Shown: one piece after another, positions 22,755 through 34,410 of the stretch
Numbering within the stretch: position 1 is the stretch's first letter
Layout: the number at the start of each line of letters is the position of its first letter
Assembly (NCBI RefSeq): GCF_000002235.5
Contig: NW_022145606.1
Location: forward strand, 46,425,274 to 46,489,273
DNA length: 64,000 nucleotides
Reading direction: 5' to 3'
From: Strongylocentrotus purpuratus
Taxonomy: Eukaryota > Echinodermata > Echinoidea > Camarodonta > Strongylocentrotidae
Translations under genes and position numbers: made by a program
Notes under the pieces: generated by a model
Database searches by the model: none
Told to the model about the DNA's origin: nothing
What the model saw: only the letters and a program-made list of their open reading frames with translations

Positions 22755-22890
22755 ACAGTCACGCAAAACAAACACTCGCAAATTATTATTCAATAAAATC
22801 TGAGAATGTATACTATTAGGAATAATACATTGTCAAAATCATTCCTTAAATTGGGGTACAAATAATTATTCCACCTTGATGACCAACAGT
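22755..22890. repeat. Stray fragment of the unit A downstream flank
   Basis: GTCACGCAAAACAAACACT, then AATAAAATCTGAGAATG and AAATTGGGGTA, match 9747-9890 in order and orientation. It lies outside any complete unit, so it is a relic of another duplication or a small transposed piece. Confidence 0.6.
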
Positions 22891-23055
22891 GTATGTATTT
22901 GTAATTTTTTATTCTCCATTTTTGTTTCTATATTCATTATTATGCTTATTTGAAACTTAATATTGTAATGAAAACAGCCAGAGAACGATCTTTATGCCAA
23001 TTGTACTTTTGTTTTGTGCATCAAACTAATAAATCAAACTGAATTAAAACTGATG
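22890..23055 (+). mobile_element. Possible 3' end of a retroposon
   Basis: This is AT-rich sequence ending in CTAATAAATCAAACTGAATT, resembling a polyadenylation signal plus degenerate repeat tail. The family is not identified. Confidence 0.25.
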
Positions 23056-23384
23056 ATCGAGGAGTGAGAATGCAATGCGTTATATTGTTCAGATAACTCC
23101 TTATCTCTATTTGCTCTGTGTGTACCCATTAGTCTGGAGATTGTCGGCGGTACGCCGAGTCTATGGGAGTCAATGGGATTTGCATATTCTAGAAACCATG
23201 TCAAGTTGGACAAATTAAAGTAACTTTCAGTTCTCAGGAAATTTCTCCGAAAATCATGATTTTCTTAAAGAAATTTCTCCGGGTCGTCGTCGAACAAGAC
23301 AGTGTCTGTCCGAGTTTCGATTGCGCATGGCGCATACACCAAATTAACGAAGATTGATTTTATTCTTTTCTTTGTATTATATAT

Positions 23385-23943
23385 TGCGTCCCAGAAAAAA
23401 CGAAACCGAGAATTATCGATGTTTTATCAGAACTTAATCACAATTATAATTAATAAATGACACATATTTGTAAAGCTTAGATCGTCCTCTTTCATTTGGT
23501 GCAACTCATATGATGCATATTTCATGCATGAGCGATTAACAACAATTTGAAGAGAGAAAACCAAAAAGTCATTTGGCGGGCGGTATCTAAATTACAAAAA
23601 GAAAATAAAATTTCTAGAAAGTTCAATTACGCCCTTTCATATGACATCTCAATCAGGAAAATGAGCAAAGACTAACAAAGTTCTGTTTGTTTAATATAAT
23701 GCTTGCACTTCCATAATTTGATTAAACGAGTGCCTTAATTAGCAACAAACAGAGTTGACAAAAGACTAAACTCCGTTTTGTTGACGATCAGCCATGCACC
23801 AACAAGACTAAAGACATACGAGTTGCATCAAAAGAAAGAAAATGATCTAAGCCTTACAAATATGTGTCATTTATTAATTATAATTGCGATTAAGTTATAA
23901 TAAAACATCGATATTTCTCAGTTTCGTCTTTTACCTGGGACGC
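23385..23943. mobile_element. MITE-like element with terminal inverted repeats of about 100 bp
   Basis: The left end GCGTCCCAGAAAAAACGAAA (23385) is inverted at the right end (to 23943). The arms go on through ATCGATGTTTTAT and ATTAATAAATGACACATATT to TTAGATC. The interior of about 350 bp has no coding content. No clear target-site duplication is seen. Confidence 0.75.
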
Positions 23944-24744
23944 ACTATTTTTTCTCCCTCTTTCATTTGAACTCATAGATGATGATAAATCTTGACATAA
24001 TATATAATAACACTCTTGGATTTTTTTTTTCATCGTTATTTTTTCTCTCATTCTCCATCAAGAGTATTTGAGACAGGGGCTAGAAAGCTGCAGACCCTCA
24101 ATACTTTTGACGGGAAGATCGGATAACCGTCATGTCATCAGTAAGGCAGTATGTCAGTAGTTTCCCATTTTTTTATAATCTAATCTACGTACCGGTAGTT
24201 ATTTTTTTTTTGAAGACATTATTGTTGGTGGTATATTGCGTATAAGTGCTCTTAAACATAATGACACACAATTGTATATTGAGACAAGAAATAACCCCCC
24301 CCCCCCCCCTGTATGTCATTAATCTTATTTCTTCGATTTTTTTAAAAACTGTTCTTCTGTATCATTCTCTTGAACTGGATGACGACTTCGGTAATTCGAA
24401 GATGAGGTCTTTTTGCAATGATTATTCAAACGTTTCTCTATTCCTCTATAGTCCGTGGTAAATGTTCAATGCATATAGTAAACTTTTTTGTTTAAAATTA
24501 AATTCTATTATTCCATTGATACTTTGGGCACCTCCATGCATGCCGATTCCCTTGTGTATGAGCCTCGTAAATGATCATTGGAGTGGATATAGTTTAGTGA
24601 ATTTAAGGGATTCAACCACTATTAAACTGAATGAAGCAGCTAGCCTTCTGGGTGGTGGGGCGTGGAGGGGAGAGGTAGTTATCCCAGAAATTTAGAATGT
24701 TTGACATCATTTTTAGTGACTACGCAGGGGGGGGGGGGGGCAAT
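23944..24744. other. No gene seen
   Basis: AT-rich DNA with a run of C at about 24295-24309 and a run of G at about 24727-24740. Short frames at 24246-24695 have no recognisable domain. Confidence 0.5.
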
Positions 24745-25441
24745 CAGGGGCGTCGCTAGACCTTTTTCAGTGGGGGGTGTAGACGATTCGTTTTACCGTT
24801 CTCGACTCTTAATCCTTGTCTGAATTTAGTTTCCTCCCTCCTCCTCCTGCGCGAAGCGCGGAAGCTTAGACTTTCATTAATTTATAATAACAAGAAGACG
24901 ATTCGTTGTACCGTTTCTGACTCTTAATTCTTGTCTGAACTCAGCCTTGTTTCTCCCTCCCGCGTCAAGCGCGGAAGCTTTGACGTTTCATTAAATTGTT
25001 ATAGAAATAAGACGATGTGTTGTACTATTCTCGACTCTTAATCCTTGTTCGAATTCAGTTTTTCCCTTGCAGAATACCGACACAGCTGACCCGACACAGC
25101 AACATATAATATGCGTATCTTGATTGTCCGCTCTCTCTTTTTGTTACTCCCACTCCTCCTCTTTCAGGCTCTTACCCCCCTCTCTCCTCTTTTTCATGCC
25201 CCGTTTCTTTTGTACCCGTTCACTCTTTTTTTTCTTCTTCTTTCTTTTCTCGTTTTCTTTCTTTCCTTTCTTCCTCTCCTTCCTCTTTTATTTTTTTTAA
25301 TCTTTCTTTCCATTCTTTTTCCTCCCCCCCCCCGTTTCTCTCGTTTTTTCCCTCCCCCTTTTCTCATTTTCCCGACGGCAGTGCAATTTTACAGACAATA
25401 TCCCGACAGGTGGGGGTGTCGCATCCCCCCCCCCCCCCCCG
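24745..25441 (+). mobile_element. Partial hAT-like element with internal minisatellite (copy 1)
   Basis: The left end CAGGGGCGTCGCTAGACCTT (24745) is the same as in the complete copies at 32305 and 59862. It holds only two to three units of the internal repeat (GCGCGAAGCGCGGAAGC core), then the CT-rich block and CCCGACGGCAGTGCAATTTT. The standard right end GGCGACGCCCCTG is missing, so it is truncated near 25441. The 117-aa frame inside (25111-25464) is pyrimidine-tract artefact. Confidence 0.75.
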
Positions 25442-25752
25442 CCTCCGACAAGAGGTCCACTTAAAAATATTTAAAAAAAACACTGATTGGAACCGTTTCG
25501 GTGTTCAAAACTTAAAGACCCTCAGTTTTTTTATGAAAACTCGAAAATCGAGTCTGATGCTAAGAATGCTGAAGACAGTATGACGTCATTCGCTGGAGTT
25601 AGGCTATTCTTTACTCATACTAATGTTAATGGAACATCTTTATCATGGCAGAAGGCGTCTTCTGGTCTTTCCGATTAATTCTTGATTGATTACCTTTACG
25701 CTTGCAGTTATAACCGCTGACATTATTATACGAATATCATCTACAGAAGCTT

Positions 25753-26202
25753 TATTTTCGATATGTCTGATATACACTCTCATCCTCAGCATTATCTTAT
25801 ATATATATATATATACGTATATATATATATATATATATATCTCGCTTTGTCTCTCTTTCTCTCTCCCTTTCTCTCTTTCTCTCCCTCTCTGTCTGTCTCT
25901 ATCTCACACTTTTCCTGGATCTCCCGTGCTGTCTGCACTATTTTCCTCCCTACCTTTCTTCTATGTTTCCCTCCAGCCCTATGATGATTGTGGAATAGAA
26001 AGTTAAGCGAATTTTATGAATTGTATTAATTTGTATATATATGTGTACTCTGATCTATTTAGAAAATTCAATCACTGCGTGATATGTCTTAATACGTTTT
26101 ATGTTTGTATAAATATTTATGTTTTTACAATGTACAAAGTTCTGCAATTCAACCATCTGGCTGCAAATGAATTTTTAATAAAAAACATTACCATTACCAT
26201 TT
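25753..26202 (+). mobile_element. Retroposon-like insertion with a CATTAC tail
   Basis: The conserved string CTACAGAAGCTTTCACATAC of other units is split here. The insert begins with a (TA)n tract (about 25797-25840) and a (CT)n tract (about 25840-25910). It ends in AATAAAAAACATTACCATTA, a typical non-LTR tail of short repeats. No reverse transcriptase frame is present, so it would be a truncated copy or a SINE. Confidence 0.5.
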
Positions 26203-27154
26203 CATATACCTCATGAATGTAATATTTAAAATCAATACTTTTGATGACTCGGTCTTCAATTTTTGTTGGAATGTCTTTTGTTATCACCAATGACACCGGA
26301 CAAAGGACTTTTTTCTGGAAATATCAGTGACCAAATTCATACTTCAGGTTTATTCCTTCTATTCCCTTTAAGAAAATATGTTTGAATTGAACATGAAATA
26401 TGTAACATAATTTGAATGGAACATGATAACTGGCATAATTTCATCATAATAATAATTGAACCTATGCTTTTATAGCGCAAATATCATGGTTTCTTATGCT
26501 CTCACAAGGATAATAAGGAAAATTAATTTATCTTCTATGAAAGAATCATAGACCTAGTAAGGAAGGGAGAAAAATAAAGTTAATGCATATCAGAATAACA
26601 AGATATAATACATGTAGTAGAAATTAAGGTATAATACACTGATTTCCTTTCACTTTCAAAATACAACAAGGAATTCTTAAAAGCTTAAATGGATCTCGTA
26701 CATATATACATTTTAGACGTATGCGACAAATAATAGCTTAAATAGTTTATTCATATACACCAACATTATAAGGCTAACACCATTAGAACGTAAAGCAAAT
26801 CAATATGTCATGAAATAATTCATCTTTAAATAGTCAATTGAATTTAATTAGAACATGAAATTCACAAGGTTGGGTTATAGACTAACATAACATTGTTCTC
26901 CCCTCCCCTTTATACAGCGAGGGTTCCTTCCTATCGGTATAGTGTAACGATCTAAAATATGATATAAAGTTTCAAACTAAATCATCGGTATCTACATCAT
27001 GTATTTCACTATCATATTTACTCCGTTACCTAGCTTGCAACGGACACATTACAGGTATTTCTAGATGGTTTTGTTACGATATATATATATATCCAATAAT
27101 TAATCATCTAATCACTTGTATTAGATTTCAAATGTAAACCATGAACAAATGAAA

Positions 27155-27525
27155 TGGCACTCTTAAATCTTTTACCTTTTCTCAAAAGATCCCTCATCTT
27201 TTTCCCTCTCTTCTCTCTGTCGAGTCCCCCAGCTTTTTCCTTTTAATTTCACGTTTTCTGTCTTTATAATTTGAAATATTTGTTTATATTTATTAAAAAT
27301 GTGAGGTGCAATTTGTTAAACAATTGTTCTTAATTTCTAATCTTAATCGTGTGTTCATTGTTAATTTTTGTGAACGTATCGTATGCTTTTTATATTATTT
27401 CAAACAATGCAAATGTGTAAATTTTGAATGTATATCAGTCTTTGGACTAATGTACAAGGGATTTTCTTTCAATAAACCTAGCCGAATGAATGACAAAATG
27501 AACTATAAATATATGATAAGTAAAG
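27155..27525 (+). mobile_element. LINE-like 3' fragment shared by units C and E (copy in C)
   Basis: It starts near GCACTCTTAAATCTTTTACC and ends with TTCTTTCAATAAACCTAGCC followed by GAATGAATGA repeats, a polyadenylation signal plus short-repeat tail. The matching block is at 54385-54760. Units A, B and D lack it at this point. Confidence 0.55.
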
Positions 27526-27797
27526 AGCGATAGAGGAAGGTACGGGAATTCGGGATGGTACAGAGTAAGGTTTTTGAAGTGACTTGGTAACATTGCCTCA
27601 GATTCTGAAACAAAATCCTGGATTTAGCTCATGCTGCAATCATAATTATAAACCCTTAGGTCAATCAGGACCCGCATGACTTTTACAAGCCGATCGCCTA
27701 TCTGATTGCCTATTTCATGATAACACTACAGTCTATTGGGGAAAAGAGTAGGGTAAAAGCGGTAAATCACAGAGTTTTACTTTTTTGAGGCACTTGG

Positions 27798-27864
27798 TTT
27801 GTGATATGGTGTAATATTGAAGCCCTAAACAAATTGCGCTTCAATATTACACCGTATCACATAC
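27798..27864. repeat. Short hairpin of pre-miRNA-like size
   Basis: TGTGATATGGTGTAATATTG plus AAGC pairs with GCTTCAATATTACACCGTAT plus CACA across a loop of about 15 nt, with one mismatch. It could equally be a tiny foldback element. No expression evidence can be drawn from sequence. Confidence 0.5.
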
Positions 27865-28600
27865 ACTGATAACAGGTAGGGCTATGAATATCAGATTAAA
27901 CGTTGGTAGTTGTTACGCACAGATCCAGGAGACAACCATGGATAATTAAATACAAATAAATGATATCTTAAATTATAAAAATATCCTTGGAACAGATTGA
28001 ACAAAAATTGAATTATGCCTTCACCATGATAAACAATATATAAATCAAGTAAACAATCTTGGACAAAATGCATAATCTATAATACCTTGCATATTTAAAA
28101 ACAAAAATGTTAAAATACATCGTAATATTTTTAGAACAATAATTGGCTTACGTTGCCACTACCATGAACACTTAGAGAATCATTTCATTATTACAAATAG
28201 CATTGGAAGGAGGCAGCTGCTCATCCCCCGTAATAGCATGAATATGCCTGGCTGTGTATTATATTTACAATGTATGCTTTCAGTCGATTAAAAGGTGTGC
28301 TACCCCCTCCCCCGTCTTTGATTGTGATTATCTACCTACATCTGTCTATGAAATAACCGCCATTTGCAATAATGAGCGAAACGCATTGATACTTCATAAG
28401 CGTTAACGTTACATAGTCTACTGTCGACGGCATAATGAAATCAGTCAACATTATGATAGCATATTATAATAGAGCAGAGTATAGACCGACATTTTGATTT
28501 AAATCACATTTCAGCACAGGCTGGCAAGGCAGGAGCACTGAAAGGACTGCATCCGGGAGTTTTAAAGTTCCGACATTCGAACCATCATCTCATAATTATT

Positions 28601-28948
28601 CGTGGTCGAGTGGTTTACGGCGCTTGAGTGGACATGCAAAGGTCGAGGGTTCGGATCCCGACACGGCACTAATATCCTTTGGCAAGAAAATAACCTGCAC
28701 TTGCTACTCTCCACCCAGGTGTCTAATGGATACCAGGTAGGATGCGGCGGTCAAACAGCTTGTAAAGCAGCTTGTCAAGTAACGCCCGGCTGGAATGCTC
28801 CCCAGGGAGTGGAGATTGTGCACACAGTGTGTGCGGGCAAGCACTGAATCCAATGACTGGGGTAATATATAGTATATTTGTAAAGCGCTTAGAGACATTT
28901 GTATTAAGCGCTATATAAAAAATGAATATTATTATTATTATTATATCC
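28601..28948 (+). mobile_element. tRNA-derived SINE
   Basis: The head holds Pol III promoter boxes: an A-box-like TGGTCGAGTGG near 28603 and a B-box-like GGGTTCGGATCCC near 28647. The 3' part has GTAAAGCGCTTAGAGACATT and AAGCGCTATATAAA, a tail found in many marine-invertebrate SINEs, then (ATT)n. An 8-bp TAATTATT flanks both sides (28593-28600 and 28949-28956). Unit A shows the empty site TCATAATTATTGGGCAG near 10715. Confidence 0.85.
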
Positions 28949-29098
28949 TAATTATTGGGCAGCGAGGTAGCCAAATATCCTCCTATTCAGACAACAAAGT
29001 GCCTGAATATATATGTTTATCTGGTGTATGCTGGTGACAATTAATATGAGCTGTGACAACGGAGACCAGGCAAGAGTAGATAATGTTTAAATGCTGCA

Positions 29099-29104
29099 TT
29101 TATT
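29099..29104 (-). terminator. Probable polyadenylation signal of gene C
   Basis: AATAAA on the minus strand, 75 bp past the stop codon. The same hexamer is kept after gene E (55682-55687). In A the site is altered (AATGAATG), and in D it is not seen. Confidence 0.45.
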
Positions 29105-29178
29105 TCATTTGACCAAATAAAAATCTAAAATGGCTGCGTTTTGTAAGTTTGTAAAGCGTTCATCTGCAAAACTGAAAT

Positions 29179-30951
29179 TTACTCCCATGTCTCATGGAAG
29201 ATGTAAAGCCTATCACTATTGCAGAAAGCAATCTCTCCCGTCTTGAATGCTTGCAAAAAGCAATTACATGTAATTGATTTAGTTATCTTGAAATCAGTGA
29301 TAATGTTTTTGATGTATTTGAGCTCTTTTGTGTACTGAACGATGCTCACCAGCTCATGAAGGTGCTTCACCCATGCAATGATAATTGAATCATCCTGACA
29401 CACAGCAGGGTAGGGGGCGTACTCTTCGCGGATGCTATGAATGATAGCACCAGACACATCGTTGATTACATGTATCTGAGACGGATAGTGGGAAATAGAT
29501 ATACTCATGTTGACGACAATCGCTTGGCTGGATGTCATCGCAAACATCTCGTTTGGTACTAATCCGTTGCACGTTATCTCTCTTATTGCCTTCCCCCCTT
29601 CTGGCTTAAATACCTGTATTTTCTTGTATTTAGCGTTACCTATGTAGATGAGCCCATCCTTGTCTACAGTAAGACCGACATATACATATTCACGTAATTC
29701 ACCTTCCATTGTCTCAAACGTTATATCAAGCTTTTCACAAAGCTCTGTGTACAAGCAAATTATGTTATTACCGTCGCGTATGACGAATCCACCATCAGGC
29801 ATGAAGTGTAAAGCTCTAACTAGAACAGATTTCAGAACGTTATCTTGTATAATGCCCTCAGGAGAATATATGACTATTCCTCCCTTGTCACAACCAACAG
29901 CCATCTCATTGTTTGGTGATATTGCCATCCCGATCAGGTATTTCCCAGCAGGCAGTGGAGCTTCCGTGCGCAGAACCCATTTAGACTTCGTATGTGTAGG
30001 GACCTCCCTGGTATGTGTTAGCTGGCCCAACTGGAGTTCATCCGATCCCTGACTCTTGAAGCCAATTCTTTCACCTTCCTCAGCGGTTCTTCTGGGCAGC
30101 TCCTCATCTGGCCTGATCCGATTCAGAAGCTCTTCCAGCTGTTCACACGTCGCTTTATGTGCGGTCAGAGCATCTGTCTGGAGAGGAAAACTAAGACCAT
30201 TCTTAACCAAGTCCAGAACCTTCTTAATCTCGTATATCTGCTTACGAATCGGCTTCTCCATTTCTCTCAACGAAGTCCTAAGTTTCCCTAGCTTCTGCCT
30301 AATTTCATTTTTCAACACCCTCTTTCTTTCCTTCAATTTCTCAACTAATTCCTCAAAAGTCGCATCTATTTCGCAATTGAGTCGTTCCTCTATGTTGTGC
30401 ACCCTTTTACGCTGGTCTTCGATGAAAGTAAAATACTTGTCAACGTTGCGTATCTTTGCATCCGTTTCTGATGCAAGTTTCTCGACGTGATTCTTTTGAT
30501 CAGTTTCATGTGCGCCTGCTTCCAGGACAGTGTGAGCATCCTTTGCATGCTCTAATAGGCCACACTTGCAGCAGACATACTTGTTACAGTTGAGACAAAA
30601 ACATTCTTCGTCATAGTTCGGATGTTTTCGACATTTGTTCCATTTTCTTTGCAATGAAACTTTTTCTTGATTACTGTTGGAGCAGACACGGCCCTGTGTC
30701 TCCACATCTTCAACAAGTGATCTGACTGTTATGTTTGATGGCAGTCTACCCACGTCTCCACTAGGAAGCGAAGTCTCCTCCCTGCACGTAGGACACAACA
30801 ACTTTCCACGAGACTCGAGGAGAGTCTCAAGACAACCCTTGCAGAAGGTGTGGGAGCAGGTCAGGTTCTTGGGTTCCTTGAAGAAGCTCAGGCAGACAGG
30901 ACACTCGAGGTTCTTATGGAAAGCTTCATGCTTCAATGAAGTAGCCATCAT
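29179..30951 (-). CDS. TRIM-like RING/B-box/coiled-coil/beta-propeller protein, copy C (intact)
   Basis: A 590-residue open frame. The RING zinc ligands are C17, C20, C32, H34, C37, C40, C53 and C56. The B-box ligands are C107, H110, C119, C122, C127, C130, H135 and H140. A charged coiled coil spans about 150-295 (LVEKLKERKRVLKNEI). The propeller-like region runs from about 345 to the end (GMAISPNNEMAVG, DGLIYIGNAKYKKIQVF, VINDVSGAIIHSI) and closes with FHETWE. It is predicted to be a cytoplasmic ubiquitin ligase that binds substrate by the propeller. Unlike A it has a full set of signals: leader intron, two kappaB sites and AATAAA, which makes it the best candidate for a working gene. The start is the first M of MMATS, 20 nt after the acceptor. 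Confidence 0.9.
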   Translation of the reverse strand: MMATSLKHEAFHKNLECPVCLSFFKEPKNLTCSHTFCKGCLETLLESRGKLLCPTCREETSLPSGDVGRLPSNITVRSLVEDVETQGRVCSNSNQEKVSLQRKWNKCRKHPNYDEECFCLNCNKYVCCKCGLLEHAKDAHTVLEAGAHETDQKNHVEKLASETDAKIRNVDKYFTFIEDQRKRVHNIEERLNCEIDATFEELVEKLKERKRVLKNEIRQKLGKLRTSLREMEKPIRKQIYEIKKVLDLVKNGLSFPLQTDALTAHKATCEQLEELLNRIRPDEELPRRTAEEGERIGFKSQGSDELQLGQLTHTREVPTHTKSKWVLRTEAPLPAGKYLIGMAISPNNEMAVGCDKGGIVIYSPEGIIQDNVLKSVLVRALHFMPDGGFVIRDGNNIICLYTELCEKLDITFETMEGELREYVYVGLTVDKDGLIYIGNAKYKKIQVFKPEGGKAIREITCNGLVPNEMFAMTSSQAIVVNMSISISHYPSQIHVINDVSGAIIHSIREEYAPYPAVCQDDSIIIAWVKHLHELVSIVQYTKELKYIKNIITDFKITKSITCNCFLQAFKTGEIAFCNSDRLYIFHETWE

Positions 30952-30971
30952 TGAAAACTCAAGCACACGAC

Positions 30972-31155
30972 CTGTGGAAGAAGAACAAAATTGTTAATTA
31001 ATTGGCCAACTCAATCGAAAGTGTGAAATAATTTGTAAATACTTAGCTGGCTATTATTGCACTGAAAAATGTTAAACATAATGCATTCCATGATTAATAG
31101 GGCCTTCCCGGTAAAACATTATGACATTACTGTATGCTTCTTCTTTAGCACTTAC
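30972..31155 (-). other. Predicted 5'-UTR intron of gene C (184 bp)
   Basis: The donor CGTAAC/GTAAGTGC starts at 31155. The acceptor TTCTTCTTCCACAG/GTCGTG ends at 30972. Confidence 0.7.
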
Positions 31156-31261
31156 GTTACGATGAAAGTAGCTCTAACTGCGACTATGCTTTCAGTAAGA
31201 GGCGTATGATAATGTTTCATTCAGCAATGCAATTGTGTGGGCATATCTTTTTTTATCGAGT

Positions 31262-31405
31262 GGGGATTTCCACTGACATTCATAACAGGAGGTATTATGT
31301 TTAACCTTTGCACTCATGATCCGTCCGCTTAACCGAGCCGTTCGCCCACGCACATCTCCCGCCTCCCGACTATGATTGTTTTTCCACTTAGAGGTGGGAA
31401 TTCCC
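31262..31405 (-). promoter_or_regulatory. Paired NF-kappaB-type sites upstream of gene C
   Basis: The inner site (31262-31271) reads GGGGATTTCC on the plus strand and fits the kappaB consensus. The outer site (31396-31405) is the palindrome GGGAATTCCC. An ETS-like AGGAGGT lies between, where the other units have AGGAAGT. The inner site lies 106 bp upstream of the leader-exon donor. Confidence 0.6.
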
Positions 31406-31409
31406 ACTC

Positions 31410-32304
31410 ATAAATATTCCTTGGATAACATAACACTTATACTATCTGGTACTGCACTGTTTGGTTACGGTATATGTATTTGTATAATTTACTTATGCTT
31501 GAGTCATGCTATCTGTTATTCAATTTGGGAAATATATGGACATTGAAATTGAACTTGGTGAAATATTTTAGTATATTGTTAGGAACGTCATAATGCTGCA
31601 TTACGCATATACTATTTCATCTCACACCTCTTTTCCTTTCCTCCATCTCTTTTTCTTCCATTCTGATCTCTCTCATCCTAATCTTTCTCTTATGCACTAT
31701 GCTCGTTTCTCCTGTCTACCACCTCCTTCCATCTCTTTCTTTTGTTGGACTTTGTTGCTGTTGTTGTAAATGCATATTTGCCTTTTGCATGGATTTCCTC
31801 TTAAAGAATATTTGCAGGATGAATTGTTGGTGCCCCCCCCCCCCCTTCCTATAATCTGGAGGGGGAAAAAAAGATTTTCTGTCCAAACTGACAAACATTT
31901 GATTGAACCCCTCATTGAATTACAATATTTTTGTGATAAGCCACAGAAAAATCGATTACATTATTCTATATCTTATCAAGTTTGTTAACTACAAAATAAT
32001 AAACAATTGCCCAATAAAATACGTCATAATTTTTGGCTCGCTCGATTTGCTTGCTCGCAAAATTTAGGAAAAAAATGTGCCTGTACTAAACATGGCACTT
32101 GATGAGTGCCAGATGGATGCAAAATAGATATTCTTTGATCAATTTGGGATTGTGGTGACGGGAAACTTTTTACTCTTCAAGAGGTGCCGTGACCGACTTT
32201 AAAAAGGTTTTACGAAACGTTATTGTATAGTTACAAAGAACTGGTCTTGCTTTATAGCTGCATATTGGTATAAACTGATGTTTGATTATGAGCTAAGGAG
32301 TATT
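31410..32304. repeat. Unit C distal upstream flank
   Basis: No gene is seen. At 31610-31730 there is one copy of the sequence that forms the 88-bp array at 63541-64000. A C-run lies at about 31833-31844. The stretch 32050-32180 matches 15160-15250 and 51550-51660. Confidence 0.6.
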
Positions 32305-32599
32305 CAGGGGCGTCGCTAGACCTTTTTCAGTGGGGGGGGGGGCTGTAGAGGCCAACGATTACCGACAAAACTAGCCATCAATTACCGACAAAATTAAATG
32401 TCCCAATTTCTACAAATTTAACCCTATAAACCCGGGGCCGAAGGCTAAATTGTTTTTCCTATGGACTATCTACAGTACTTGCGTATGCGCAAATGGTCAT
32501 TTTCCTCGACGACATAAATATACGAATTATTTCGTCAACTTAGTCAGCATCATAACGCAGGCACGGAGCTAGGATCTTATTTTAGAGAGGGGCGGTAGT

Positions 32600-33830
32600 G
32601 AGCAAGGGAATCACTTAAAGAGCGCGCGAAGCTCTTTAAGGGGTGTGGGTAATAGGCCTCCCGCGCGAAGCGCGGAAGCCTAGACGTTTCCTTAAATTAT
32701 TAGGGAAAGATGACGATTCGATGTACTGTTCTCGACTCTTAATCCTTATCTGAATTCAGTTCTCCCCCTCCTGCGCGAAGCGCGGAAGTTTTGAAGTTTT
32801 ATTAAATTATTAGATATAGTAGAGAGTAGACGATTCGTTGAACCATGCCTGTCTCTTAATCCTTGTCTGAATGAAGTTTCCCCCTCCCGCGCGAAGCGCG
32901 GAACTTTTTATGTTTCACTAAATTATTAGAGAAAGAAGACGATTTGTTGTACCGTTTTCGACTCTTAATAAGCCCTATTTGTCTGAATTCAGTTTCCCCC
33001 ACTCGCAGACGATTCGTTGTACCTTTTTCAACTCTTAATCCTTGTCTAGTTAATTCAGTTTCCCCCTTCCCGCGCGAAGCGCGAAAGGTTTAGACGTTTG
33101 ATTTAATTATTAGAGAAAGAAGACGATTCGGTGTACTGTTCTCGACTTTTAATCCTTATCTGAATTCAGTTCTCCCTCTCGCGCGAAGCGCGGAAGTTTT
33201 GGTGTTTCATTAATTCATTAGAGAAAGCGATTCGGTGTACTGTTCTCGACTTTTAATCCTTATCTGAATTCAGTTCTCCCTCTCGCGCGAAGCGCGGAAG
33301 TTTTGGCGTTTCATTAAATTATTAGAGAAAGCGATTCGGTGTCCTGTTCTAGACTCTTACTCCTTGTCTGAATTCAGTTTCCCCCTTCCCGCGCGAAGCG
33401 CGAAAGGCTTAGACGTTTGATTTAATTATTAGAGAAAGCAGACGATTTGTTGTACCGTTCGCGGCTCTTAACCCTAATTTGTCTAAGCTGAGTGTCCCTT
33501 TCGCGCGAAGCGCGGAAGCTTTGACGTTTCCTTAAATTATGAGAAAAAGCAAACGATTCGTTGTACTGTTATCGACTCTTAATCCTAGTTATCTGAATTC
33601 AGTTTTCACCCCTTCCGCGCGAATCGCGGAAGCTTAGACGTTTCCTTAAGTTATTAGAGAAAGAAGACGATTCGTTGTACCGTTCTCGACTCGTCTAAAT
33701 GAAGTATCCCCTTCCGCGCGAAGCGCGGAATTTTTGGCGTTTCATCACAATATAGAGAAAGGAAGACGATTCGTCGTACCGTTGTTGACTCTTAAACCTT
33801 GTTTGAATTTAGTTTCCCTGAAAATGTTAA
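32600..33830. repeat. Minisatellite with a palindromic GCGCGAAGCGCG core (copy 2)
   Basis: About a dozen units of roughly 85-115 bp. A unit runs CCCGCGCGAAGCGCGGAAGC, then TTTGACGTTTCATTAAATTA, then AGACGATTCGTTGTACCG and CGACTCTTAATCCTTGTCTG. Each core can form a small hairpin. It lies wholly inside the hAT-like element. Confidence 0.9.
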
Positions 33831-34069
33831 ACCTCTGATTTCTTTAGCTGATATTATAGGAAAGTGAAACTTCGAGAAAGTATTGTAGTTGTAGTCACTC
33901 TCGAAGTCGTCACAGTGGATATAAAGTCACAGTTCGTAGGGAAAAAACGACATTTGTCTGCATTGATATAGTACACGAGGATCGAGCAAGAATACCGACA
34001 CAGCTGACCCGACGTACAGCAACATATTTACCCGTGTCTTTCTTGCTTCCTTGACGAGACGACTCCACC

Positions 34070-34410
34070 CAACAACCCCCCTCTCTCTTTTACTCCCACT
34101 CCTCCTCTCTCAGGCTCTTACCTCCCCTCTCTCTCCTCTCGTTCTTCCTCCGTTTCTTTGGTTTCCCTTTTACGCTTATTTTGTTTCCCTTTTACTTTTT
34201 TTTTTTTTTTTTTTACTTTTGTCCTTTTCTTTCTTTTCCTTTCTTTCCTCTCCTCCCTCTTTTTCTTTTTTTCTCTTTCTTTCTTCTCTTTTCTTTCCTT
34301 TCTTTTCCTTTCTTTTCTTTCTTTTCCTTTTTTTCTTTTCTTTTCCTTTTTTTTCTTTATTTTCTTTCCCTTTCCCTCTTTTTTCCTCTCCCCCTTTTCT
34401 CTTTTTTCCC
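34070..34410. repeat. Polypyrimidine tract (CTTTT-rich)
   Basis: About 340 bp almost purely of C and T on the plus strand, with TTTCTTTTCCTTTCT-like words. It reads open in several frames on both strands, which is composition and not coding. The equivalent tract in copy 4 is at 61860-62200. Confidence 0.85.

Larger units (their letters stand above)
25480..29098 (-). repeat. Unit C downstream flank of the duplicated cassette
   Basis: This matches the downstream flanks of A, B, D and E. Insertions here are a retroposon-like segment (25753-26199), a LINE-like block shared only with unit E (27155-27525) and a SINE (28601-28948). The exon-like block is split by the first insertion (25600-25752 and 26203-26265). 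Confidence 0.75.

Noticed and set aside
25111..25464. Apparent 117-residue membrane protein
   Set aside because: Hydrophobic composition comes from the CT-rich block of the truncated hAT-like element.
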